From: Bacteroidota bacterium
Lineage (GTDB): Bacteria > Bacteroidota > Bacteroidia > Flavobacteriales > Flavobacteriaceae
Direction: 5' to 3'
DNA length: 10,742 bases
Assembly (NCBI GenBank): GCA_022560715.1
Contig: JADFSQ010000030.1
Location: 1 to 10,742, forward strand
The translations under genes and the position numbers were made by a program. Of this stretch, positions 1 through 6,604 are shown in pieces (the stretch's first letter is position 1; every line of letters begins with the position of its first letter). Below the pieces are notes generated by a model. The model searched no databases. It saw only the letters and a program-made list of their open reading frames with translations, and was not told where the DNA came from.

Positions 1-162
1 TAAAAAAGATTATTTTTCTTTGGATTTCCTTTGGATTTAGTGAATTTTCCCCAATTCTCGCCAAATTTCCTCAAATTAACCAGTTAGTCTTTCAAAAATC
101 TAACTTCGAATTGAATAAAAATTCATCCAAACTGTAAACAAATATTAGGTCGAACTCAGGTT

Positions 163-530
163 GATAGTAATATAAAAATGGTAAGCAGTATTGTTGGCCC
201 TACTAACTTTACCGATCCTGCTTACTTAAATAGTACAGAATTCCAAAACTTGTTTAGCGGTTTTGGAATTAATCTTACAACCGATTTTTTAGAAGAAATA
301 AGCCCATACCACCAAGTTGATACTTTTGCTCCACCTACAATTTTGTTTTATGGTGGTCAAGACCCCCTTTGCCTACAAGCCAGGGTATAGATATGAGAGA
401 TAAATTGGTTGAACTTGGAGTGACTCACGAATTTACTCTATATGAAAACGAAGGACATGGCTGGACTGGAGCTAACGGAATTGATACTTGGAATAAACTA
501 AAAATATTTATACAAACACATTTAGAGTAA
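163..530 (+). pseudogene. Remnant of alpha/beta-hydrolase (esterase/lipase), truncated and frameshifted
   Basis: About 120 codons match the C-terminal part of a Bacteroidota alpha/beta-hydrolase of the esterase/lipase type. The first part (frame of the ATG at 178, homology probably from about 163) contains SIVGPTNFTDP and ISPYHQV and ends in the acid-residue motif ILFYGGQDPL. At about 369-371 the frame is lost and a stop follows at 388-390. The protein sense continues in another frame as PTSQGIDMRDKL, then ENEGHGW with the catalytic His, and ends at the TAA at 528-530. One missing base explains it: CTT-TG-CCT where CTT-GTG-CCT would give the usual DPLVP. The N-terminal half with the nucleophile GxSxG is absent, and upstream codons are interrupted by stops at 112-114 and before, so this is not merely a sequencing error in an intact gene. 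Family assignment is from motif recognition; the exact esterase subfamily is unsure. Confidence 0.75.
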
Positions 531-554
531 TACTGGAGATTGAAGACTGAAGAT
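527..554 (-). repeat. Short heptamer repeat array 3' of uvrD
   Basis: Read on the minus strand, the sequence falls into consecutive 7-mers: ATCTTCA, GTCTTCA, ATCTCCA, GTATTAC. They belong to the same degenerate family as the longer array at 6459-6514 (GTCTTCA, GTTTGCA, GTATTCA). The array starts about 20 bp after the uvrD stop and overlaps the stop codon of the hydrolase remnant. Function is unknown. Confidence 0.5.
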
Positions 555-574
555 TTAATAACAAACAACTAACA

Positions 575-2893
575 TTAACCAATCACTTCTAATTTTGCAA
601 AACGAAGCAACAATTTCTTTTTTCCTCCATTTTCAAAATTAATTTCGGCTTTTACATCTGCTCCAACACCTTCAATTTTTAAAACCTCACCTTTCCCAAA
701 GCGCAAATGCTTTACAAAGTTTCCAACAACTAATTTACTGTTAAACAAATTCGTGTTTTCAGGAGTTTTGGTAACTTTTTTTAAATTTTTAGGTGTACTA
801 ATCCTAAACTTTTCAGGTTTTTTCTGCAAAGGTTTTTTAAACCGAATTGTATTTGGGGACATATCACCAAAAATACTTGCATCCAACATTGGGTTAAAAC
901 GCCTCCCGATAGATATCGGGACTTCAATTGGAGTAATTATCTCTAAATATTTATTATCAATTTCTTCAATAAACCGGCTTGGTTCTGCATCTATTAATTT
1001 TCCCCAGCGGTAACGCGATAATGCATAAGATAAATACGCTTGTTTTTCGGCTCTTGTAAGTGCTACATAAAACAAACGTCTCTCTTCTTCTAACTCACTT
1101 CGTGTATTCATACTCATGGCACTCGGAAATAAATCTTCTTCTAGACCAACAATAAATACATGAGGAAACTCCAAACCTTTTGCTAAATGAATCGTCATTA
1201 ATGCCACGTGGTTTGGGTCTCCTTTAGTGTTATCTAAATCGGTAGCCAATGCAACATCTTCTAAAAAAACAGCTAAAGAATCTGATGTATCTACCAATTC
1301 TTTTTGACCTTCAACAAAATCTTTAATACCATTTAGGAGTTCTTCAATATTTTCCATTCTGGTCACACTTTCCGGGGTACCATCTTTACCAAACTCCCTT
1401 ATTAAACCACTGGCTTTTGTAATATGTTCAGCTAATTCAAAAGCATTGGCTGTTTGATTAATTACCTGAAAGCTCTCCAACATGGTTGCAAAATTTTGAA
1501 GCTTTGTTTTTGTACCTGCGTTTAAGTTTATTTCAACCTGATTTATATTTTGCAAGACTTCAAAAATCGTTTTGTCATAACTATTTGCAGCAACTATTAA
1601 TTTATCGATAGTAGTTTGACCAATTCCTCGCGCCGGAAAATTAATGATGCGTTTTAAAGCTTCTTCATCCGCAGGGTTAATAACGAGCCGCAAATAGGAC
1701 AATATATCTTTTATTTCTTTACGCTGATAAAACGACAATCCTCCATAAATCCGATACGGAATTTCACGTTTACGCAATGCATCTTCAATGGCACGAGATT
1801 GCGCATTAGTTCTGTACAATACCGCAAAATCGCTATTTGGAAGCTGATTCTCTATTTTACTTTCAAAAATAGTACTCGCTACATAACGACCTTCATCAGC
1901 ATCGGTTAATAACCGGTTTACTTTTATTTTTGAACCTTCTTCGTTTGCAGTCCAAATAATCTTATCAAGTTTCGTTTCGTTTTTATCGATTATAGAATTT
2001 GAGGCATTTACTATGTTTTTGGTCGAGCGATAATTCTGTTCTAATTTAAAAACTTTTACATCATCATAATCTCGCTGAAAATTTAAAATATTATTAATAT
2101 TTGCACCACGAAAGGCATAAATACTTTGTGCATCGTCGCCAACAACACAAATATTTTGAAATCGATCCGATAATGCTCTTACAATTAAATATTGTGAATG
2201 ATTGGTATCCTGATACTCATCAACCAAAATATACCGAAACCTATCCTGATACTTTGCTAACACATCTGGAAACTGCGTTAACAGCTCGTTGGTTTTTAAC
2301 AGCAAATCATCAAAATCCATCGCTCCGGCTTTAAAACAACGATCTACATATTCCTTATATATATCGCCAAGTTTTGGACGTCTTGCCATGGCATCTGCTT
2401 CAATAAGTTCTGGATTTTGAAAATATGATTTAACAGTTATTAAGCTGTTTTTATATGATGATATTCTGGAATAAATCTGTTTATATTTATACACATCTTT
2501 ATCCAGATTCATTTCTTTTATTATTGAAGCAATCAATCGCTGCGAATCTTGTGTATCGTAAATGGTAAAATTACTTGGATATCCTAAACGATCTGCTTCA
2601 AAACGCAAGATTTTTGCAAACACCGAATGAAAAGTTCCCATCCAAATATTTTTTGCTTCACTATCGCCAACAATAGTAGCAATACGCGCTTTCATTTCAC
2701 GAGCAGCCTTATTGGTAAACGTTAAAGACAATATATTAAACGCATCAACACCTTGGCTCATTAAATAAGCAATGCGATAGGTAAGCACACGAGTTTTACC
2801 AGAACCTGCTCCAGCAATAACAATCATAGGGCCATCCTTTTGCAAAGTAGCTGCTAATTGTGCTTCGTTTAACTGATTTAAAAAGGTCTCCAA
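575..2893 (-). CDS. uvrD: UvrD/PcrA-type superfamily 1A DNA helicase
   Basis: ATP-dependent 3'-5' DNA helicase that in this family unwinds DNA in nucleotide-excision and mismatch repair and removes proteins from DNA; cytoplasmic. All SF1A motifs are visible in 772 residues: Q motif LNEAQ (8-12), Walker A AGAGSGKT (27-34), motif Ia LTFTNKAA (57-64), Walker B VDEYQDT (224-230), motif III VGDDAQSIYAFRG (251-263), motif IV QNYRS (286-290), motif V MTIHLAKGLEFP and motif VI VALTRA (610-615). A charged linker of about 655-720 leads to a PcrA-like C-terminal Tudor-like domain with VKHLRFGKGEV. The start is TTG at 2893-2891: the in-frame stop TAA lies ten codons upstream with no ATG or GTG between, and LETFLNQLNEAQ gives the normal family N-terminus. 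Length is slightly above the usual 720-760. The linker residues PISIG (659-663) are encoded by a perfect palindrome (904-921). The gene is monocistronic here; no convincing promoter was found in its own 5' region. uvrD versus pcrA naming is a matter of convention. Confidence 0.96.
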   Translation of the reverse strand: METFLNQLNEAQLAATLQKDGPMIVIAGAGSGKTRVLTYRIAYLMSQGVDAFNILSLTFTNKAAREMKARIATIVGDSEAKNIWMGTFHSVFAKILRFEADRLGYPSNFTIYDTQDSQRLIASIIKEMNLDKDVYKYKQIYSRISSYKNSLITVKSYFQNPELIEADAMARRPKLGDIYKEYVDRCFKAGAMDFDDLLLKTNELLTQFPDVLAKYQDRFRYILVDEYQDTNHSQYLIVRALSDRFQNICVVGDDAQSIYAFRGANINNILNFQRDYDDVKVFKLEQNYRSTKNIVNASNSIIDKNETKLDKIIWTANEEGSKIKVNRLLTDADEGRYVASTIFESKIENQLPNSDFAVLYRTNAQSRAIEDALRKREIPYRIYGGLSFYQRKEIKDILSYLRLVINPADEEALKRIINFPARGIGQTTIDKLIVAANSYDKTIFEVLQNINQVEINLNAGTKTKLQNFATMLESFQVINQTANAFELAEHITKASGLIREFGKDGTPESVTRMENIEELLNGIKDFVEGQKELVDTSDSLAVFLEDVALATDLDNTKGDPNHVALMTIHLAKGLEFPHVFIVGLEEDLFPSAMSMNTRSELEEERRLFYVALTRAEKQAYLSYALSRYRWGKLIDAEPSRFIEEIDNKYLEIITPIEVPISIGRRFNPMLDASIFGDMSPNTIRFKKPLQKKPEKFRISTPKNLKKVTKTPENTNLFNSKLVVGNFVKHLRFGKGEVLKIEGVGADVKAEINFENGGKKKLLLRFAKLEVIG
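904..921. repeat. Palindromic repeat inside the uvrD coding sequence
   Basis: TCCCGATA at 904-911 and TATCGGGA at 914-921 form a perfect 8-bp inverted repeat around the dinucleotide GA. It is translated in frame in uvrD as PISIG in the weakly conserved linker before the Tudor-like domain. I recall near-identical TCCCGATA-n2-TATCGGGA palindromes as frequent interspersed repeats in flavobacterial genomes; that recollection is not verified here. No second copy exists in this window. Confidence 0.6.
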
Positions 2894-2951
2894 ACTGCTA
2901 TATTTTAATGTGTGAATTTAGCCAATGTCTTGTGTATTTTTTAATGGAAAT

Positions 2952-2989
2952 ATGATTAATTATAAACAATCCTATATCTCATTAATCAT
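2952..2989. repeat. Perfect 9-bp inverted repeat in the uvrD/DsrE divergent spacer
   Basis: ATGATTAAT (2952-2960) and ATTAATCAT (2981-2989) are exact reverse complements separated by 20 bp. The repeat lies in the 140-bp region between the divergent uvrD and DsrE-like genes, about 10 bp upstream of the putative -33 element of the latter. It could be a two-site operator or a chance AT-rich match. Confidence 0.35.
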
Positions 2990-2998
2990 TATCAAAAA

Positions 2999-3030
2999 TT
3001 TGAATATCTTTAGACCTAAAATTATATTTC
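2999..3030 (+). promoter_or_regulatory. Putative Bacteroidota-type promoter for the DsrE-M20D-GltB unit
   Basis: TTTG at 2999-3002, a 20-bp spacer and TATATTTC at 3023-3030 resemble the Bacteroidota primary sigma consensus TTTG-N19/20-TAnnTTTG, with one mismatch in the last base. The -7 box ends only 3 bp before the ATG at 3034, so the transcript would be leaderless or nearly so. A weaker alternative -7 box, TATCTTTA, lies at 3005-3012 and would give a leader of about 16 nt but lacks a good -33 element. Confidence 0.35.
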
Positions 3031-3033
3031 TTT

Positions 3034-3585
3034 ATGTATAAATTACTTTTTCTATTAGGAATATGCTTCAGTATTTCTTTTCAAATTAATGCACAAAAAG
3101 ATAGAGTTAATGGTGCAATTATCAAAGATTTTGGTGAATTCTTTACTATCGAAAATCCAGATATTAAAACAGACACTTCGGCAAGCTTCAAAGTAATTTT
3201 TGATGTTTCTAAAACTTCGGAAGATAAAAGTATTCCAAATAAATACATCGTTACTGCTACTCGGTTTTTAAATATGCACGCTAATCTAGGTATGTCTAAA
3301 GATCAACTAAAAGTAGCTATGACAATACATGGAGCTGCTTGGCAAGATGTTTTTAACAATAAAGAATATAAAGAATATAAAGAAAAATTTGGTGTGGATA
3401 ATCCAAATCTGGAACTCATCAACCAATTGACAGAAGCTGGTGTAGACATCATTTTGTGTGGTCAAACTGCGGTTTACAGAGGTCTTGATAAAGAGAATGT
3501 AATACCAAGTGTAAAATTTGCACTTTCAGCTATGACTACCCTCATTCAATATCAAAATAACGATTACATTTATATATCATTTTAA
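3034..3585 (+). CDS. Exported DsrE/DsrF-like family protein
   Basis: A 183-residue protein with an N-terminal signal peptide: hydrophobic LLFLLGICFSISF, then INA|Q as a probable signal peptidase I site after residue 20, typical of Bacteroidota. The mature part looks like a DsrE-fold protein: a strand KVIFDVSK (53-60), helix RFLNMHANLGM (77-87), strand LKVAMTIHGAAW (92-103), then a helix and strand with NPNLELINQLTEAGVDIILCGQT (124-145). Cys142 in CGQ is the only cysteine of the mature protein and occupies the position of the conserved DsrE-family cysteine. Cytoplasmic DsrE/TusD proteins relay sulfur; this exported form is a separate, poorly characterised branch, so sulfur transfer is only a possibility. 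KEYKEYKEK (110-118) comes from a short 9-bp tandem repeat in a helix-like stretch. The gene is the first of a probable three-gene unit, 35 bp before the M20D gene. Confidence 0.8.
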   Translation: MYKLLFLLGICFSISFQINAQKDRVNGAIIKDFGEFFTIENPDIKTDTSASFKVIFDVSKTSEDKSIPNKYIVTATRFLNMHANLGMSKDQLKVAMTIHGAAWQDVFNNKEYKEYKEKFGVDNPNLELINQLTEAGVDIILCGQTAVYRGLDKENVIPSVKFALSAMTTLIQYQNNDYIYISF

Positions 3586-3620
3586 ACAACCATCATTAAA
3601 AATAACAAATACTTAAACAA

Positions 3621-4898
3621 ATGAAAAAACTAGTACTAACCTTCACAATTTTAACCAGCCTCGTTGGGTTTTCTCAGCATGGTCTAGATGCCGATATAAC
3701 AGACATAGAATCAAAAATCATTGAATGGCGTCGTCATTTTCATGAAAATCCAGAATTATCCAATCGAGAATTTAAAACCGCCGAAAAAATTGCTGCTCAT
3801 CTTAAATCTTTAGGCTTAGAAGTACAAACGGGTATTGCCCATACAGGTGTTGTTGCTTTATTAAAAGGGAATAACCCCGGAAAAGTAATCGCACTTCGTG
3901 CAGATATTGATGCATTACCAGTAACGGAAAGAACAGATGTTCCTTTTAAATCTAATGTTAAAACAAATTATAATGGTGTAGATACTGGAGTGATGCATGC
4001 CTGTGGTCATGATACACATATAGCTATTCTTATGGGAGTTGCCGAAGTAATGTCGAAACATAAAGACAAAATAAATGGCACGATTAAGTTTATTTTTCAA
4101 CCCGCTGAAGAAGGCTTTCCGAAAGGGGAAGAGGGTGGTGCTGCCTTAATGGTAAAAGAAGGTGTTTTAGAGAATCCTAATGTAGATGTTATTTTCGGAT
4201 TACATATTAGTGCTAGTAAAGATGTCGGAACAATTTCTTATAAACCAGGTGGTGCTTTAGCTGCTGCTCAAAGTTTTGAAATTAATGTAAAAGGAAAACA
4301 AAGTCATGGATCTACACCATGGGCAAGTATAGACCCTATAATGGCTGCTGTTAAAATCATTGATGGTTTACAAACTTTAGTAAGCCGTGAAATGGAATTA
4401 ACTAAGGAAGCTGTTGTTCTATCTATTGGAAAATTCACTAGTGGAGTAAGAAGTAATATTATACCTGAAACGGCACAAATAATTGGAACTTTACGAACTT
4501 TAGATTACGGTATGCAAGACCAAATTAAAAAACGCATGGAAGAAATGATACCTGCTATAGCAAAAGCTTATAGAGCTAGTGCCACATTAGAGTTTGGAGT
4601 AAATTATCCGATTACTTTTAACGATTTATACCTTACCGCACAAATGATTCCTTCTTTTGAAAAAGCTGCAGGAAAAGAAAATGTACACTTAATAAAAGCT
4701 ATTACTGGAGCCGAAGATTTTTCTTTCTTTCAAAAAGAAATTCCAGGATTGTACTTTTTTTTAGGAGGAAAACCATTAGATGTCCCTGTTGAAGAAGCGG
4801 CATCACATCATACACCAGATTTTTATATTGATGAGAGTGGACTTTTACTTGGAGTTAAAACGTTTATTCAATTATCTTTAGATTATTTAAACAACTAA
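3621..4898 (+). CDS. Exported M20D-family metallo-amidohydrolase
   Basis: A 425-residue protein of the M20D peptidase/amidohydrolase family (relatives hydrolyse N-acyl amino acids, hippurate, auxin conjugates or other amides with a two-metal site). A signal peptide is evident (MKKLVLTFTILTSLVGFSQ), pointing to the periplasm or cell surface. The catalytic domain shows RRHFHENPELS (37-47), RADIDALP (93-100), MHACGHDTH (125-133) with metal ligands Cys128 and His130, QPAEEG with Glu163/Glu164 as catalytic base and ligand, GLH with His195, and HTPDF with His397. The dimerisation lid domain spans about 215-320 (INVKGKQSHGSTPW at its start). All expected metal ligands are present, so the enzyme should be active; substrate cannot be told from sequence. 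It lies 35 bp after the DsrE-like gene and only 4 bp before the GltB-like gene, so co-transcription is likely. Confidence 0.93.
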   Translation: MKKLVLTFTILTSLVGFSQHGLDADITDIESKIIEWRRHFHENPELSNREFKTAEKIAAHLKSLGLEVQTGIAHTGVVALLKGNNPGKVIALRADIDALPVTERTDVPFKSNVKTNYNGVDTGVMHACGHDTHIAILMGVAEVMSKHKDKINGTIKFIFQPAEEGFPKGEEGGAALMVKEGVLENPNVDVIFGLHISASKDVGTISYKPGGALAAAQSFEINVKGKQSHGSTPWASIDPIMAAVKIIDGLQTLVSREMELTKEAVVLSIGKFTSGVRSNIIPETAQIIGTLRTLDYGMQDQIKKRMEEMIPAIAKAYRASATLEFGVNYPITFNDLYLTAQMIPSFEKAAGKENVHLIKAITGAEDFSFFQKEIPGLYFFLGGKPLDVPVEEAASHHTPDFYIDESGLLLGVKTFIQLSLDYLNN

Positions 4899-4902
4899 TT
4901 TA

Positions 4903-6459
4903 ATGGATGCTATTTTAGAGTTTTTGTCACAAATTTCGTGGTGGGTTTGGATTATTATACTAATTCTACTTGTTGCTATTCGCGATGTATTTATCCAGAA
5001 AAAACATACAGTAAGTCATAACTTTCCAGTAATTGGCCATTTTCGTTATATACTGGAAAAAATCGGACCAGAATTAAGACAGTATCTTGTTGCTAATAAT
5101 AGAGAAGAATTGCCTTTTAATCGTATTGAACGTGGTTGGATTTACGCTTCGGCAAAGAAAGAGAACAACTACGAAGGCTTCGGGACTGATAGAGACATTT
5201 ATGCACATCAGCATATTTTTATCAATAATGCAATGATGCCTTTCAAAATTGATGAAAATCACCCAAACACAATTGACAAATGTTTTTTGCCTTGTGCTAA
5301 AGTTTTTGGAGCTTACAACAATCGTAAAAAACCGTATCGCCCTGCTTCTATAATTAACGTCTCTGCAATGAGTTTTGGTTCATTGTCAGCAAAAGCTATA
5401 GAATCCTTAAATAAAGGTATTAAACTCGCTGACGCTTATCACAATACTGGAGAAGGTGGATTATCTCCATACCATAGTCATGGCGGCGATGTTATTTTTC
5501 AAATTGGGACTGGATATTTTGGAGTTAGAGATAAGTACGGCAATTTTTCAAGGGAGAAATTAGAAAAATTAGTAACTGACAATCCATTTGTTAAAGCTAT
5601 TGAAATTAAACTCTCTCAAGGTGCAAAACCTGGAAAAGGAGGCGTGCTTCCTGCTGCAAAAATCACAAAAGAAATTGCTGCTATAAGAGGCGTAGAAATG
5701 GGTAAAGATGTAATTTCTCCTCCAAATCATTCAGCGTTTTCCAATGTTCCTGAAATGGTTGATTTTATTGAATCTGTAGCTGAAAAAACCGGACTTCCGG
5801 TTGGTATAAAAGCAGCTATAGGCAAATTAGACCAATGGAAAGAGTTGGCAGACATTATGATTAAAACAAATAAAGGACCCGATTTTATTGCTGTTGATGG
5901 TGGTGAAGGTGGTACAGGAGCTGCTCCTCCAAGTTTTGCAGACCATGTATCCTTACCTTGGGTGTATGGTTTTAGCGATTTGTATAAAATGTTTCAGGAT
6001 TACGGATTATCGGAACGGATTGTATTTATTGGCAGTGCGAAACTTGGCTTTCCTGCAAAAGGAGCAATGGCTTTTGCAATGGGAGCCGATTGTATAAATG
6101 TAGCGCGTGAAGCTATGATGAGCATTGGTTGCATACAGGCACAAGTGTGTCATACCAATCATTGTCCGAGTGGTGTTGCTACACAAAGCAAATGGTTACA
6201 AAGTGGTATCAATCCAACATTAAAATCTGAACGCTTGGCACAATATTTCAGGACTTTCAGAAAAGAATTGGTAGAAATTACTCATGCTGCTGGTTACGAG
6301 CATCCTTGCCAGTTTAAAATGAGTGATATTGATGTTAATGTAGATGACCATCACTTATCGAAAGAGCTAGACAAGACATATATGTATGAAAAAACTCCAG
6401 TTCCGTTTACGTCGGTGCAAGATTTAAAAGATTGTATTTATTTGGGAGGGAAATGTTAG
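4903..6459 (+). CDS. Membrane-anchored FMN-binding glutamate-synthase family protein (GltB central/FMN domain only)
   Basis: A 518-residue protein. Residues 12-29 (WWVWIIILILLVAI) form one N-terminal transmembrane helix followed by RDVFIQKK, which predicts a cytoplasmic catalytic part. The remainder is the FMN/synthase domain of glutamate synthase (Glu_synthase, COG0069): VSAMSFGSLSAKA (153-165), NTGEGGLSPYH (181-191), LSQGAKPGKGGVLPAAKIT (237-255), FIAVDGGEGGTGAAP (328-342) and IGSAKLGFPAKGAMAFAMGAD (376-396). Cys410, Cys416 and Cys421 have the C-x5-C-x4-C spacing of the glutamate-synthase [3Fe-4S] cluster. The N-terminal glutaminase and the C-terminal alpha/GXGXG domain of full GltB are absent, and no small subunit (GltD) is nearby, so ammonia-dependent glutamate synthesis is not assured; another FMN-linked redox reaction is possible. 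It is last in the probable operon with the DsrE-like and M20D genes. Its stop codon ends on the first base of a heptamer array. Confidence 0.92.
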   Translation: MDAILEFLSQISWWVWIIILILLVAIRDVFIQKKHTVSHNFPVIGHFRYILEKIGPELRQYLVANNREELPFNRIERGWIYASAKKENNYEGFGTDRDIYAHQHIFINNAMMPFKIDENHPNTIDKCFLPCAKVFGAYNNRKKPYRPASIINVSAMSFGSLSAKAIESLNKGIKLADAYHNTGEGGLSPYHSHGGDVIFQIGTGYFGVRDKYGNFSREKLEKLVTDNPFVKAIEIKLSQGAKPGKGGVLPAAKITKEIAAIRGVEMGKDVISPPNHSAFSNVPEMVDFIESVAEKTGLPVGIKAAIGKLDQWKELADIMIKTNKGPDFIAVDGGEGGTGAAPPSFADHVSLPWVYGFSDLYKMFQDYGLSERIVFIGSAKLGFPAKGAMAFAMGADCINVAREAMMSIGCIQAQVCHTNHCPSGVATQSKWLQSGINPTLKSERLAQYFRTFRKELVEITHAAGYEHPCQFKMSDIDVNVDDHHLSKELDKTYMYEKTPVPFTSVQDLKDCIYLGGKC

Positions 6460-6514
6460 TCTTCAGTCAACAGTCTTCAGTCTTCAGTTTGCAGTTTGCA
6501 GTATTCAGTAATTT
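6459..6514 (+). repeat. Degenerate 7-bp tandem repeat array
   Basis: Starting with the last base of the upstream stop codon, the sequence reads as heptamers in register: GTCTTCA, GTCAACA, GTCTTCA, GTCTTCA, GTTTGCA, GTTTGCA, GTATTCA, GTAATTT. The conserved frame is GTnnnCA. A related short array lies at 527-554 in the opposite genomic direction. I recall similar heptamer runs in intergenic DNA of other flavobacteria; not verified here. Confidence 0.8.
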
Positions 6515-6520
6515 GTATTT

Positions 6521-6541
6521 TGAAACTTGAAACTTGGAATT
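6521..6541 (+). repeat. Second heptamer run of different sequence
   Basis: TGAAACT, TGAAACT, TGGAATT follow directly after the GTnnnCA array with the same 7-bp period but another consensus. The third unit forms the left arm of the hairpin at 6535-6550. Confidence 0.5.
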
Positions 6542-6554
6542 TTTATTCCATTTT
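6535..6554 (+). terminator. Possible weak intrinsic terminator of the DsrE-M20D-GltB unit
   Basis: TGGAAT (6535-6540), TTTT loop, ATTCCA (6545-6550) and then TTTT (6551-6554). The stem is perfect but only 6 bp and AT-rich, so efficiency is doubtful. Its position, about 75 bp after the GltB-like stop and just before the next promoter, supports the call. The last three Ts also form part of the -33 element of that promoter. Confidence 0.4.
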
Positions 6555-6583
6555 GTGCTTATTAAATAAATAGCTTAAGTTTG
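6552..6583 (+). promoter_or_regulatory. Bacteroidota-type promoter for the DUF7935-like gene
   Basis: TTTG at 6552-6555, a 20-bp spacer and TAAGTTTG at 6576-6583 match the consensus TTTG-N19/20-TAnnTTTG without mismatch. Transcription would start at about 6587-6590, giving a leader of about 15 nt before the ATG at 6605. This also rules out the upstream in-frame TTG at 6581 as start, since it lies within the -7 box. Confidence 0.6.
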
Positions 6584-6604
6584 TTTAACCCAAAACCGAT
6601 TTTT

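Noticed and set aside
18..38. Direct repeat CTTTGGATTT in two copies, 11 bp apart
   Set aside because: Two short AT-rich copies only; no gene or structure connected with them.
1..84. Minus-strand open stretch running off the left edge (reads like LVNLRKFGENWGKFTKSKGN)
   Set aside because: Only about 28 codons after a stop, no convincing start codon and no family I can name. It may belong to a gene fragment outside the window, but it cannot be supported from here.
753..1013. Plus-strand reading frames inside uvrD and minus-strand frames inside the M20D, GltB-like and recG genes
   Set aside because: All are shadows of strongly supported genes; none has domain-like sequence or its own promoter.
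3360..3386. 9-bp tandem repeat in the DsrE-like gene (KEYKEYKEK)
   Set aside because: A low-complexity lysine/glutamate helix in an AT-rich gene; too short to be meaningful.
6581..6604. TTG start giving eight extra residues to the DUF7935-like protein
   Set aside because: The codon lies inside a perfect promoter -7 box, and the ATG at 6605 starts just before the predicted membrane helix.
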